From contig JAKIUD010000045.1 of NCBI GenBank assembly GCA_021647765.1, forward strand, positions 1-26,714: a stretch of DNA of 26,714 nucleotides. Direction: 5' to 3'. Source of the DNA: Desulfuromusa sp. GTDB taxonomy: Bacteria; Desulfobacterota; Desulfuromonadia; Desulfuromonadales; Geopsychrobacteraceae. Shown piece after piece: positions 17,343-24,963 of this stretch. Both the position numbers and the translations under genes were made by a program. Below the pieces are notes generated by a model that saw only the letters and a program-made list of their open reading frames with translations, was not told the DNA's origin and searched no databases. Every line of letters begins with the position of its first letter. The first letter of the stretch is position 1.

Positions 17343-17411
17343 TCGAGATCCTGAAAAGTCGCAGTAACACCGGAGGTTGGATTTTTTACGATGCCAGCAA
17401 GGTTATCATGG

Positions 17412-20400
17412 TCAGAAAAACTGTTGTAGTTCTTTTCTTACCCTGACCAGCAGCTCTCCAGGGGGTAAACGACCCAGCTCAATGCTGAGCTTGAAATCGG
17501 CTCCCAGGCGATATTTATCCGGTTGCTCAGTGACCAGTTGGCGGATCAGGTTGGGAGAAACTTTTGTCGAGGAATGAAACAATAAACTGAGTCGCTTATT
17601 GTCATATTCCAATAATTCAATACAGAGTTTTTTCAACAGAATCCGTAGCCGCATGGTGGCAATCAGAATCTCTCCCGCATGCGGAGGTTCGCCATACCGA
17701 TCGCGTAGTTCCTCGACCAGATCAAACAGTTCTTCTTCATTTTCAGCTCCGGCCATCCGTTGATAGAACTGTAGCCGTTGATTAGGGTCGGGGAGATATT
17801 TTTCTGCTAGAAAGGCTGACAGTCCAAGACGGATTTCCGGATCAACTCGCTCTTCACGCTCTTTACCACGAAGACGATCGATGGTTTCTTCAAGTAGTTC
17901 GGTATAGAGTTCAAAGCCTATGGCTGCAATCGGGCCCGACTGTTTACCACCGAGCAGATCACCGGCACCACGCAGTTCCAGATCATGGCTGGCAATCCGG
18001 AAACCAGCCCCTAACTCGGTGAGTTCCTGTAAAATTCGTAGCCGTTCTCGCGCATCACGGGTCAAGGCCGCCTCTCCTGGGATCAGCAGGTAAGCATAGG
18101 CACGGCGGTCACTGCGGCCAACCCGCCCTCGTAACTGGTAGAGTTGCGACAGGCCAAAACGATCAGCTCGATTCACAATAATTGTGTTGGCACGGGGAAT
18201 ATCCAGCCCGTTTTCGATGATGGTTGAAGCGACCAGCAAGTTACTTTTTCCAGCGATAAAATCGAGCATCACTTGTTCCAGTTCTTTTTCCGCCATCTGC
18301 CCGTGACCGACAGCAACAGTCGCTTCAGGAATCAACTGGCGTAACTGTTCTGCCATGGCATCAATGGTCTGTACCCGGTTATGGACAAAGTAGACTTGAC
18401 CTCCCCGGCGCAGTTCACGCAAGATCGCCTGACGGATTAGTTCATCATCAAAACGGGTCACATAAGTACGGATTGCCAGGCGATCAACCGGAGCAGTTTC
18501 AATCACTGACAGATCGCGCATCCCGGTCATACTCATATGGAGAGTACGAGGAATCGGGGTGGCGGTCAGGGTGAGGATATCAACCTCAGCCCGCAACTGT
18601 TTCAGTTTCTCCTTGTGGCTGACCCCAAAGCGCTGCTCTTCGTCAACAACCAATAAACCCAGATCTTTAAACCGGACATCCCGTTGCAGCAACCGGTGCG
18701 TCCCAATCAAAATATCAATTTTTCCCGCTGCCGCAGCTTCCAGGGTTTTTCGATTTTCGGCTGTAGAGCGGAAGCGTGAAACCATTTCGACCCGGATGGG
18801 AAAATCGTGGAGCCGCTGCTGAAAACTTTCCAAATGCTGGCTTGCCAGAACCGTAGTTGGTACCAGAACGGCAACCTGTTTGCTGTCCAATACCGCCTTG
18901 ACTGCGGCACGCAGGGCAACTTCAGTTTTTCCGTAACCGACATCACCACAGATCAGGCGATCCATCGGTTTGGTTGATTGCATATCCTCCAGAATGTCGT
19001 CAATTGCCTGTTGTTGATCCAGTGTCTCTTCATGAGGAAAGGTCGCTTCAAATTCACGGAACAATTGATCTGGAGGAGAATAGGCAAAGCCCTGGCGGAG
19101 TTCCCGTTTTGCATAAAGTTCCAGTAGTTGTCGCGCCAACTCTTCAACGGCAGCACGGGCTTTGAGATGAGCTTTTTCCCAACTCTGCCCACCCATTTTA
19201 TCCAGTTTTGGGACATAGCCTTCGCCCCCTATATATTTCTGAACCTTTTCAATCCGCTCAATAGGGAGATAAAGCTTGTCGTTTCCAGCATATTGAAGGT
19301 TTAAAAAGTCACCTTCAACGTTTCCGGTTTGCAGGTGAGTTAATCCAAGGTAGCGACCGATTCCATGGTTGGTATGCACAATGAAATCACCATTTTTTAA
19401 CTCTGCCAAACGGGTCATTAACTGTCGCGCGCGCTGGCGACCAGTTTTTTTCTGTCGATGGCTGCGGCGACCAAAGATTTCTTCTTCGCTGATAATATTC
19501 AGCTTCTCACCGGGAAGAAAAAAACCTTCATTTAATTCACCAACAGTTAATTTTGGTATTTCTGCGGTCAAATCGGACAGCTTTAGATGTAGATCGATAT
19601 CGAGATCAACCCCATGTGCTGCGAGGAGTTCTTGTAACCGTTCGGCTTGACTCTGTTGATGACAGACCAGCAGGGTTTTCCCGTGTTCTTTTTTGGTGTG
19701 CTGCAGGCGTTCTAAAAGCGGTTCAAGGCCATCGTGAGCTGAGTCTGGTTTTGCCCGCAGGGAACCATTGCTCTGGCAACTGAAATGGTAACGTAGCCGC
19801 TCATCATCGAACTGGATCACCTGCAAGCGTGATATTTCAATCCGTAAGTGATTTTGTAGCAGTGGTTGCAGCTGGTCTGGCTCAAGATAGAGGGATTGGC
19901 GGCGGGCGTGGGGAAGCCCCTGCTCCAGCATCCGTGCTTCTCCATCGCGGATATCACAATGAAACTGGTCAATCTCCTGCTCAATGGCAGGGGGATCGAT
20001 CAGAATCAGACGTTGGTTATCGAGATATTGTTGCAGAGGATCAAGTTCCGGGTAGTTAAACGGGAGGAGAAATGCCCGTCCCGGAGAAAGGATCCCCTCC
20101 CGCAGTTCCGTCATGATCGCTTCACGGTCGGTTCGCGGGATTGACAGCTCATCGCAACGTTCTTTAAGATTCTGCCCCAATGTTTCCAAAAACGCACCGT
20201 GAAGAATCATCTCCCTGGATGGGATCAGGGTTAGGCCTTTTAGAGTCACATCTCCGGAACGCTGACTGGTCGGATCAAAAGGGCGCATCTTCTCTATAAA
20301 GTCACCGTAAAAATCGAGTCGGATCGGCTGTTTCGCATCGGGTGGAAACAAATCGATAATGTCTCCCCGCACCGCAAAACTCCCACGTTCTTCAACCAGC

Positions 20401-20900
20401 GGAACGGGTTGATAGCCAAGTTGGGTCAGTGAATTGAGCAGTTGCTTGCGTTCATATTCCTCTTCGACCAGCAGTTCCAGAGAGATATTGTGCAAAATCT
20501 GGCGGGGGATCACCTTCTGCATCAGCGAGCGAACCGGTAGTACCAACGCTTTGAGTTTCCCTTGATTTAGCGCTGCAAGGGTCGTCATTCTGATCGCTTC
20601 AAGTTCTGGATGTGGGGTCAGGGGATCGTAAGGGTTCAGTTCCCAATGGGGGAGCAGGGCGATATCGTCTGGCCGAGGATGAAAGAATTGCAGTTCCGCC
20701 ACCAATTGGCGTGCCGGTTCCAGCTCAGCGCAAAGGATCACCAGCAGTTTAGAACTGGATTTGAGAAGCTGTGCCAGCAGGTAAGCATCTGCCGATCCAT
20801 GCAAACCAAGGACTTCAACTGTCTGCTGGCTTGCAGTGACGCCATCAATAAAACTGTGGACAGTGGCGTTGCGGATATTTTGTTGAATCTCTTGTTCCAT
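17412..20900 (-). CDS. mfd: transcription-repair coupling factor Mfd
   Basis: Superfamily 2 DNA translocase that pushes stalled RNA polymerase off damaged DNA and recruits UvrA. Order of domains: N-terminal UvrB-like region (LPHWELNPYDPLTPHPE near residue 85), RNA-polymerase-interacting domain (GDFIVHTNHGIGRYLGL near 500), helicase motifs with Walker A ICGDVGYGKTEVALRAA near 640, DEEQ box VVDEEQRFGVSH, TATPIPRTLHMSMTGMRDLS, second RecA domain with QLRGRVGRSDRRAYAYLL, and the C-terminal TRCF domain. With ATG 20900 the protein has 1162 residues, close to E. coli Mfd (1148). An upstream start at 20990 would add 30 residues without homology. AGGA lies 11 bases before the chosen ATG. Confidence 0.97.
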   Translation of the reverse strand: MEQEIQQNIRNATVHSFIDGVTASQQTVEVLGLHGSADAYLLAQLLKSSSKLLVILCAELEPARQLVAELQFFHPRPDDIALLPHWELNPYDPLTPHPELEAIRMTTLAALNQGKLKALVLPVRSLMQKVIPRQILHNISLELLVEEEYERKQLLNSLTQLGYQPVPLVEERGSFAVRGDIIDLFPPDAKQPIRLDFYGDFIEKMRPFDPTSQRSGDVTLKGLTLIPSREMILHGAFLETLGQNLKERCDELSIPRTDREAIMTELREGILSPGRAFLLPFNYPELDPLQQYLDNQRLILIDPPAIEQEIDQFHCDIRDGEARMLEQGLPHARRQSLYLEPDQLQPLLQNHLRIEISRLQVIQFDDERLRYHFSCQSNGSLRAKPDSAHDGLEPLLERLQHTKKEHGKTLLVCHQQSQAERLQELLAAHGVDLDIDLHLKLSDLTAEIPKLTVGELNEGFFLPGEKLNIISEEEIFGRRSHRQKKTGRQRARQLMTRLAELKNGDFIVHTNHGIGRYLGLTHLQTGNVEGDFLNLQYAGNDKLYLPIERIEKVQKYIGGEGYVPKLDKMGGQSWEKAHLKARAAVEELARQLLELYAKRELRQGFAYSPPDQLFREFEATFPHEETLDQQQAIDDILEDMQSTKPMDRLICGDVGYGKTEVALRAAVKAVLDSKQVAVLVPTTVLASQHLESFQQRLHDFPIRVEMVSRFRSTAENRKTLEAAAAGKIDILIGTHRLLQRDVRFKDLGLLVVDEEQRFGVSHKEKLKQLRAEVDILTLTATPIPRTLHMSMTGMRDLSVIETAPVDRLAIRTYVTRFDDELIRQAILRELRRGGQVYFVHNRVQTIDAMAEQLRQLIPEATVAVGHGQMAEKELEQVMLDFIAGKSNLLVASTIIENGLDIPRANTIIVNRADRFGLSQLYQLRGRVGRSDRRAYAYLLIPGEAALTRDARERLRILQELTELGAGFRIASHDLELRGAGDLLGGKQSGPIAAIGFELYTELLEETIDRLRGKEREERVDPEIRLGLSAFLAEKYLPDPNQRLQFYQRMAGAENEEELFDLVEELRDRYGEPPHAGEILIATMRLRILLKKLCIELLEYDNKRLSLLFHSSTKVSPNLIRQLVTEQPDKYRLGADFKLSIELGRLPPGELLVRVRKELQQFF

Positions 20901-20924
20901 AAAAATATATTGTCCTGATTCAAT

Positions 20925-20970
20925 CCTTCTCCATGAGAGAGAAGGTGGCCGTAGGTCGGATGAGGGGAAG
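20925..20970. repeat. hairpin repeat of the CTTCTCC...GAGAAGGTGGCC type
   Basis: CCTTCTC pairs with GAGAAGG across a short loop and is followed by GTGGCCGTAGGTCGGATGAG. This wording is that of a widespread intergenic repeat found in many proteobacterial genomes. It lies just upstream of the mfd start, between mfd and the integron integrase. Confidence 0.6.
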
Positions 20971-21066
20971 ATCCCAGCTATCAAATGCAAATTTCATTTT
21001 CCCAGCACATCTGCATAAAGCTGAGCCCTGCATTGTTCCAGAATTGGAGCTATCTATCAATCCAGT

Positions 21067-22065
21067 TTAAAGGCTAAGGCTATCCAAGGGGCTTAGCACC
21101 GCTTTTAGATCTTTTTGCATAACATGGGTGTAAATTTCCGTCGTCTTAACATCGCGGTGACCCATCAGTTCTTGCACGACCCGGATATTACAACCATTCT
21201 CCAAAAGATGAGTGGCAAAACTGTGGCGTAACGTATGGCAACTGGCACGTTTAGTTATCCCTGCTTTGCGCACCGCTGTCTTAACCGCCTTTTGCAAACC
21301 AGATTCCATGACATGATGACGCTGAACTTCACCAGAGCGGGGATCGACAGAGCGATTGCGCGCAGGAAAAATGTATTGCCAGCCAAGCTCTTTGGCGGCA
21401 TTAGGATATTTTTTATCAAGTGCGTCAGGTAGATAGACCGAACCAAAGCCTTCGGCAACATCCTGTTGATGCAATAGCTTAACGCGTTCTATCTGATTGC
21501 GCAGTTCTGCGCTCAGATCTTGCGGTAACAGACTGATGCGATCCCTCCCCCCTTTGCCATCGCGGATGTAAAGGTGGTTCTGCCCGAAATCTACGTTCTG
21601 AATACGTAAGCGCACACATTCCATCAATCGTAGCCCCGAACCGTAAAGAAGTTTGGCCATCAAGGCGTGTGCCCCCTGCATTGCGCGTAACAGGCAGGTC
21701 GCTTCCTCCTTGGTCAGTACTGTCGGCAGTCGTTTCCCTTTTTTGGAGCGCACCGGGGCAATTTTGTCATCAACAGGAATATTGAGCACTTTATTGTAGA
21801 GAAAAATCAGGGCGTTGAGCGCTTGTTTCTGTGTTGCCGCAGAAACTTTGTCTTCAATAACAAGAGAAGAGAGAAACCGCTCGATATCGGCAGCGCCAAG
21901 TTTAGCGGGATGAGTTGTGCCGCCACAATAGCGGATATAACGAACAATCCATTGACAATAGGATTGTTCTGTACGATAAGCATAGTGAAAATAACGTAAT
22001 GTTTCACGCACCTGATCCATTAATTTGAAATCAGGATTGGGATGAAACTGCGGGACATTTTCCAT
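21067..22065 (-). CDS. intI: integron integrase IntI
   Basis: Tyrosine recombinase that inserts and excises gene cassettes at attI and attC. The N-terminal SAM-like DNA-binding domain (residues ~10-95) contains YFHYAYRTEQSYCQWIVRYI. The catalytic core has Arg in LLYGSGLRLMECVRLR (near 150), HTLRHSFATHLLENG (near 280), GHRDVKTTEIY with the nucleophile Tyr (near 318), and KGGRDR. The stretch LGWQYIFPARNRSVDPRSGE before the box II histidine is the extra alpha-helical region that separates IntI from XerC/D. The start is ATG 22065 with GGGGG six bases upstream, better than 22077. The gene diverges from the cassette array, the normal integron layout. No frameshift is visible, so the enzyme is probably active. 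Confidence 0.96.
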   Translation of the reverse strand: MENVPQFHPNPDFKLMDQVRETLRYFHYAYRTEQSYCQWIVRYIRYCGGTTHPAKLGAADIERFLSSLVIEDKVSAATQKQALNALIFLYNKVLNIPVDDKIAPVRSKKGKRLPTVLTKEEATCLLRAMQGAHALMAKLLYGSGLRLMECVRLRIQNVDFGQNHLYIRDGKGGRDRISLLPQDLSAELRNQIERVKLLHQQDVAEGFGSVYLPDALDKKYPNAAKELGWQYIFPARNRSVDPRSGEVQRHHVMESGLQKAVKTAVRKAGITKRASCHTLRHSFATHLLENGCNIRVVQELMGHRDVKTTEIYTHVMQKDLKAVLSPLDSLSL

Positions 22066-22108
22066 AATTACCCCCATAATGTCTCAATAAGTGGAAAATA
22101 TTGAATTA

Positions 22109-22140
22109 GGCAAACATGGAAATCAATTTCTATGTTTGCC
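22109..22140. promoter_or_regulatory. 32-base imperfect inverted repeat, candidate operator of intI
   Basis: GGCAAACAT at 22109-22117 is mirrored by ATGTTTGCC at 22132-22140, and the inner GAAAT/ATTTC also pairs, leaving one mismatch per arm and a two-base centre. It lies three bases downstream of the proposed intI -10 element, where a repressor would overlap the transcription start. It does not match the known E. coli or Geobacter LexA box. Confidence 0.55.
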
Positions 22141-22142
22141 GG

Positions 22143-22172
22143 ATAATATCCCGATAAGTGGAATATTGTCCA
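22143..22172 (-). promoter_or_regulatory. candidate promoter of intI
   Basis: On the minus strand TGGACA (22167-22172) and TATTAT (22143-22148) are spaced by 18 bases, close to the sigma-70 consensus. The intI start codon lies about 75 bases downstream. Confidence 0.5.
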
Positions 22173-22185
22173 TTCTATAGAACGT

Positions 22186-22211
22186 GATATGTGGAAATTT
22201 TTCCACATATC
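22186..22211. promoter_or_regulatory. 26-base near-perfect palindrome next to attI
   Basis: Twelve-base arms GATATGTGGAAA and TTTCCACATATC flank a TT centre without mismatch. It lies between the proposed intI promoter and the GTTATGC that may be the attI crossover. GTGGAA also occurs at 22091 and 22158 as part of ATAAGTGGAA, so these may be repeated integrase-binding or regulator half-sites. Confidence 0.6.
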
Positions 22212-22254
22212 AACAATGTTATGCAATGCAAAATAGGCTAGATAACTGTTTCAA
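22186..22254 (+). other. candidate attI recombination site
   Basis: The primary cassette insertion site should lie between intI and the first cassette gene. The best core is GTTATGC at 22218-22224, preceded by AACAAT, similar to the AACAAAGTTAGGC context of attI1. GTTTCAA at 22248 is a weaker alternative. attI sites share little sequence between integrons, so the boundary is approximate. Confidence 0.5.
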
Positions 22255-22274
22255 ATAATGGACTTAATAAAATA

Positions 22275-22913
22275 ATGTTCGATTATTCTATCGCCCATTG
22301 GGTGACATTTCTTACAGCTGCAGTTCTGTTGAACCTGTCTCCTGGCCCGGATATGGCTTTTATTCTCGCCCAAACAGCAAAAAGAGGAGTGCAGTCAGGC
22401 TTTTTAGCTATGTTTGGTATTTGGACTGGTGCATTTATTCATGTCATTTTTGCCGCTCTGGGTTTGTCTGCTATTTTAGCCACTTCCGCTGTAGCTTTTA
22501 CTGCGGTTAAATGGATCGGTGCTGCTTATCTTATTTTTCTTGGCATACAAGCATTACGGTCTAAAGGCACTAATTTGTCTGTCAAAGGTCAGGTTTCCCC
22601 AAAAAGCTTGAAAAAAATATTTCAGCAAGGTGTACTGGTCGCAGTATTAAATCCCAAAGTGGCCATTTTCTTTCTGGCATTTCTTCCGCAATTTGTTGAA
22701 GCAGGGGCAGGTCCAGTCAGTGCTCAGTTGTTCCTTCACGGTTCTCTTATTATTATAGTAGCCGCTTTCGTAGAGCCGCCTTTGATTATCGTTGGTGGTA
22801 AATTAACAAGCTATCTTAATAACAACACACGCGTATCTCGATGGATGGATCGAGGACTTGGGGCTTTATTCGTGTGGCTGGGTATTAAATTAGCCACCAG
22901 TGATCGCATATAA
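22275..22913 (+). CDS. LysE/RhtB-family exporter (cassette 1)
   Basis: Inner-membrane exporter of amino acids or related small molecules, about six helices, 212 residues. The family signature LNLSPGPDMAFILAQTAKRG lies near residue 20. Further hydrophobic segments follow (FGIWTGAFIHVIFAALGLSA, WIGAAYLIFLGIQAL, GVLVAVLNPKVAIFFLAFLP), with the conserved NPK in the last. It is the first gene after the integrase, so it would be best expressed from a cassette promoter. There is no ribosome site. Instead a five-codon ORF (22258-22275) ends in TAATG, its stop overlapping the start codon. No attC lies between this gene and the next, so both belong to one cassette. The substrate is unknown. Confidence 0.88.
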   Translation: MFDYSIAHWVTFLTAAVLLNLSPGPDMAFILAQTAKRGVQSGFLAMFGIWTGAFIHVIFAALGLSAILATSAVAFTAVKWIGAAYLIFLGIQALRSKGTNLSVKGQVSPKSLKKIFQQGVLVAVLNPKVAIFFLAFLPQFVEAGAGPVSAQLFLHGSLIIIVAAFVEPPLIIVGGKLTSYLNNNTRVSRWMDRGLGALFVWLGIKLATSDRI

Positions 22914-22952
22914 AATAATTTTGCATAAAGTTAATACAAGTGGGGAACTTTA

Positions 22953-23411
22953 ATGGAAATAAGAATTGCGACTCCTGAAGACAGTGATCAAATTGCAGAA
23001 ATGGCAATCGCATTCAGGAATCATCTCGAAAGAGACATGCCAACAGACGATCAATTCAAATCAGGAATTTCTCGCCTTCTTTCTTCCGATGATGCGAAAT
23101 TCTATATTGCAATCGAAGACGAACAACCAATTGGTTATGTTTTGCAGCGTTCTCGCTTTTCAATGTGGGCATCAGGTATCGACTCAACAATTGAAGACTT
23201 ATTTGTTTTTCCAATCGCTCGTAAGAGAGGCGTAGGCAAAAAATTAATTCAATTTGCGCTACAAAAAATAAAAGAAAGTAATTGCAAATCGGTGTGCCTA
23301 GATACAAATGAAAACAATGTAGCTTCCACCAAAATATATGAGCAACTTGGCTTTAATTCTGTTTCGAAACGATGGAAAGGGAGACAACGATTCTATCGAC
23401 TAAACTTCTGA
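22953..23411 (+). CDS. GNAT-family N-acetyltransferase (cassette 1)
   Basis: Transfers an acetyl group from acetyl-CoA to an unknown amine. The single GNAT domain fills all 152 residues. The acetyl-CoA pyrophosphate-binding motif A is ARKRGVGKKLIQFAL (near residue 90), preceded by the strand IEDLFVFPI. Motif B is NENNVASTKIYEQLGF (near 120). GGGGA seven bases before the ATG is a good ribosome site. The gene is AT-rich compared with the chromosomal genes, as usual for captured cassettes. It is followed 15 bases later by an attC. Antibiotic acetylation is possible in principle, but nothing in the sequence points to it. Confidence 0.9.
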   Translation: MEIRIATPEDSDQIAEMAIAFRNHLERDMPTDDQFKSGISRLLSSDDAKFYIAIEDEQPIGYVLQRSRFSMWASGIDSTIEDLFVFPIARKRGVGKKLIQFALQKIKESNCKSVCLDTNENNVASTKIYEQLGFNSVSKRWKGRQRFYRLNF

Positions 23412-23426
23412 TTCCTCAAGAAGAAT

Positions 23427-23534
23427 ACATAACACTAAAATAAACCGGACGGAATACACGTTTGCCTTTTAATCCGAATAGTTTCGGCGGTTCACGCAAG
23501 TTCGCGTCGCCGCCGGTTATTCAAAACGTTAGCA
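23427..23534 (+). other. attC site of cassette 1
   Basis: R'' is ACATAAC (23427-23433) and R' is GTTAGCA (23528-23534). Next to short unpaired spacers, ATAAACCGGACGG pairs with CCGCCGGTTAT, leaving two single unpaired A residues. These are the extrahelical bases that set strand choice by IntI. A long variable terminal structure with an inner GGCGG/CCGCC hairpin completes the site. Confidence 0.85.
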
Positions 23535-23602
23535 CAACATGGTTTTCTGACGGTGATCTTCCAACAGGGGACTTTCGCCCCATGAGTTCATGCCCATGCT
23601 GG

Positions 23603-23669
23603 GCGTACACAAATCGTTAAACCAGATCGGCGCAAAAGACGCGCCTCCTGGTTAACTCAAACGTTCAGA
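23603..23669 (+). other. attC site of a gene-less mini-cassette
   Basis: GTTAAACCAG (23616-23625) pairs with CTGGTTAAC (23648-23656) leaving one extrahelical A. An inner GGCGC/GCGCC stem continues it. After a six-base spacer comes R' GTTCAGA (23663-23669). R'' is degenerate (about 23603-23609). The piece between the previous R' and this one is only 135 bases and has no ORF. Confidence 0.65.
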
Positions 23670-23684
23670 AAATGAATAAAACAT

Positions 23685-24302
23685 ATGAACCCAATCTCAA
23701 TATTTAGCCTGGCGGCAGCAATGCTGATCTTGGCAGCAAGTCCAGGCCCCGGTGTTTTTGCCACCGTCGCACGCGCACTTGTGTCTGGTTTTAAACCAGC
23801 CCTTGGGGTCATTGCAGGCATTGTGGTTGGCGACATTATTTATCTTGGGTTTGCGATCTTTGGACTTTCGGTGGTTGCGCACGCAATGGGCGAATTATTC
23901 ATCTTCGTCAAAATAGCAGGTGGCGCATATCTTGTCTGGCTCGGGTTGAAAATCTGGTGCTCAAAAACAACTGAAAATAAAATTGAAACAAAACAAAGAA
24001 AACAACATTGGTCTGGCAATTTTGCAAGCGGCCTATTGATCACGCTATCAAATCCAAAAGTAATTCTATTTTATTGCGGCTTCTTGCCAACGTTCCTCAA
24101 CTTATCAAGGTTGAGCATCACCGATATTGTCATTGTTGGTAGTGTCGTGACATCAGTTTTGTTTTTTGTTCTTGCTGGTTATGCCTATCTGGCCAGTTCG
24201 ACCCGGCAACATTTTTCAGAAGCAAAATCAATCAAATACTTAAATCGAACGGCAGGCTTTGTCATGGTGACAACAGGCGTAGCTATTGCAGTAAAATCAT
24301 AA
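23685..24302 (+). CDS. LysE-family exporter (cassette 3)
   Basis: Second LysE-type exporter, 205 residues, only distantly similar to the one at 22275. The signature AASPGPGVFATVARALVSG lies near residue 17. The following helices are VIAGIVVGDIIYLGFAIFGL, IAGGAYLVWLGLKIW, LLITLSNPKVILFYCGFLP and a C-terminal AGFVMVTTGVAIAV. No ribosome site is visible. An 11-codon ORF at 23672-23707 overlaps the start codon in another frame, so translation may depend on coupling. It starts 15 bases after an attC R' box and is followed 12 bases later by another attC, giving a well-defined single-gene cassette. The exported substrate cannot be inferred. Confidence 0.87.
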   Translation: MNPISIFSLAAAMLILAASPGPGVFATVARALVSGFKPALGVIAGIVVGDIIYLGFAIFGLSVVAHAMGELFIFVKIAGGAYLVWLGLKIWCSKTTENKIETKQRKQHWSGNFASGLLITLSNPKVILFYCGFLPTFLNLSRLSITDIVIVGSVVTSVLFFVLAGYAYLASSTRQHFSEAKSIKYLNRTAGFVMVTTGVAIAVKS

Positions 24303-24313
24303 TAAAAACAAGA

Positions 24314-24374
24314 ACATAACGAATAAGGATAGATAGCGCGAGGCACGAGTCGCGATCTTATCCTGTGGTTGAAC
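24314..24374 (+). other. attC site of cassette 3 (short type)
   Basis: R'' ACATAAC (24314-24320) and R' GTTGAAC (24368-24374, a perfect GTTRRRY). Unpaired central spacers GAATAA and TGTG flank the stem GGATA-GAT/ATC-T-TATCC, which has an unpaired T and continues as CGCG/CGCG around a ten-base loop. An identical hairpin ends cassette 5. Confidence 0.82.
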
Positions 24375-24441
24375 TAGCCCGGCCGTACTACATGTAAAGC
24401 AAATATATCGGTTTGGTTTTGAGGGTTGCTAAGGGGGTCTT
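24315..24441 (+). repeat. 127-base exact direct repeat, copy 1 (attC plus IS end)
   Basis: Identical base for base to 26588-26714, where the window ends, so the true repeat may be longer. It covers the attC hairpin and the first 67 bases of the following IS91-like remnant. The sequences upstream of the two copies differ. Confidence 0.97.
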
Positions 24442-24534
24442 TTTGCACTTTCTTGCAGGCGTGCGGGAACCTTCACCTGCGGATGAGGCTAAATTCTGAT
24501 CGCCGTGCTGATCATAAAAACTGCCGATCCTCCT

Positions 24535-24963
24535 CTATTTGGGCTGGCGCAATGCGGTGCCGGGTTTTTTACCGTTAACCTGACTGCAACCGTGGTCGCC
24601 GGAAGGCGGTAATCCCTTGCCGACCTGCTCGCAATCGAACAGAATCGCGTAGATCTTTGACTGAAACTTCCAGACCAGGGACCGGAATTCATAGGGTAAG
24701 GTAAAAGTCGCCATAAAGTAGGACACCGGCAACAGCTTGGCCTGTTGTCGATCAAGCCACTGACTCGCTTCATGGTTCTGGCACCCCGGACAGCTGCGGT
24801 GGCCGCAGAAGAGCGGTCGCCATTCGCTCTGGCCGCACTCGGTACAGCGGACATGAAGTTCACCTGAATCGGGAGTGCGACAGCGTAAAATTGCTCGCAG
24901 AGCGTTCAGATGAGAGGGGAGCAACCTATCTTGAAACAGCTCAACGATAGCGATCAGATCCAT
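24535..24963 (-). pseudogene. IS91-family (Y2) transposase, truncated remnant
   Basis: The first ~105 residues match the N-terminus of IS91-type rolling-circle transposases: DLIAIVELFQDRLLPSHL, then a zinc-binding domain with CTECGQSEW and CGHRSCPGCQNH, then LLPVSYFMATFTLPYEFRSL. After FQSKIYAILFDC the sequence leaves the family and stops about 30 residues later (TALRQPK). The catalytic His-hydrophobe-His and paired tyrosine motifs are missing, so the protein cannot transpose. An internal deletion is the simplest cause. The start at 24963 has GGAGG six bases upstream and overlaps the end of the recombinase gene. The usual full length is about 370-400 residues. Confidence 0.8.

Noticed and set aside
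20901..20990. Upstream start of mfd adding 30 residues
   Set aside because: The added part has no Mfd homology and covers the CTTCTCC hairpin repeat; ATG 20900 gives the normal length.
22081..22211. LexA box controlling intI
   Set aside because: Neither CTG-N10-CAG nor the Geobacter-type GGTT...ACC pattern fits; the palindromes present are different.
22914..22952. Possible attC between the first exporter and the GNAT gene
   Set aside because: AAGTTAATA looks like an R' box, but the 39 bases contain no pairing stem and no R'' partner, so the two genes share a cassette.
24489..24863. Second reading frame of 124 codons across the transposase remnant
   Set aside because: It is out of frame with the recognisable zinc-binding N-terminus and shows no transposase motif, so it is a shadow frame.
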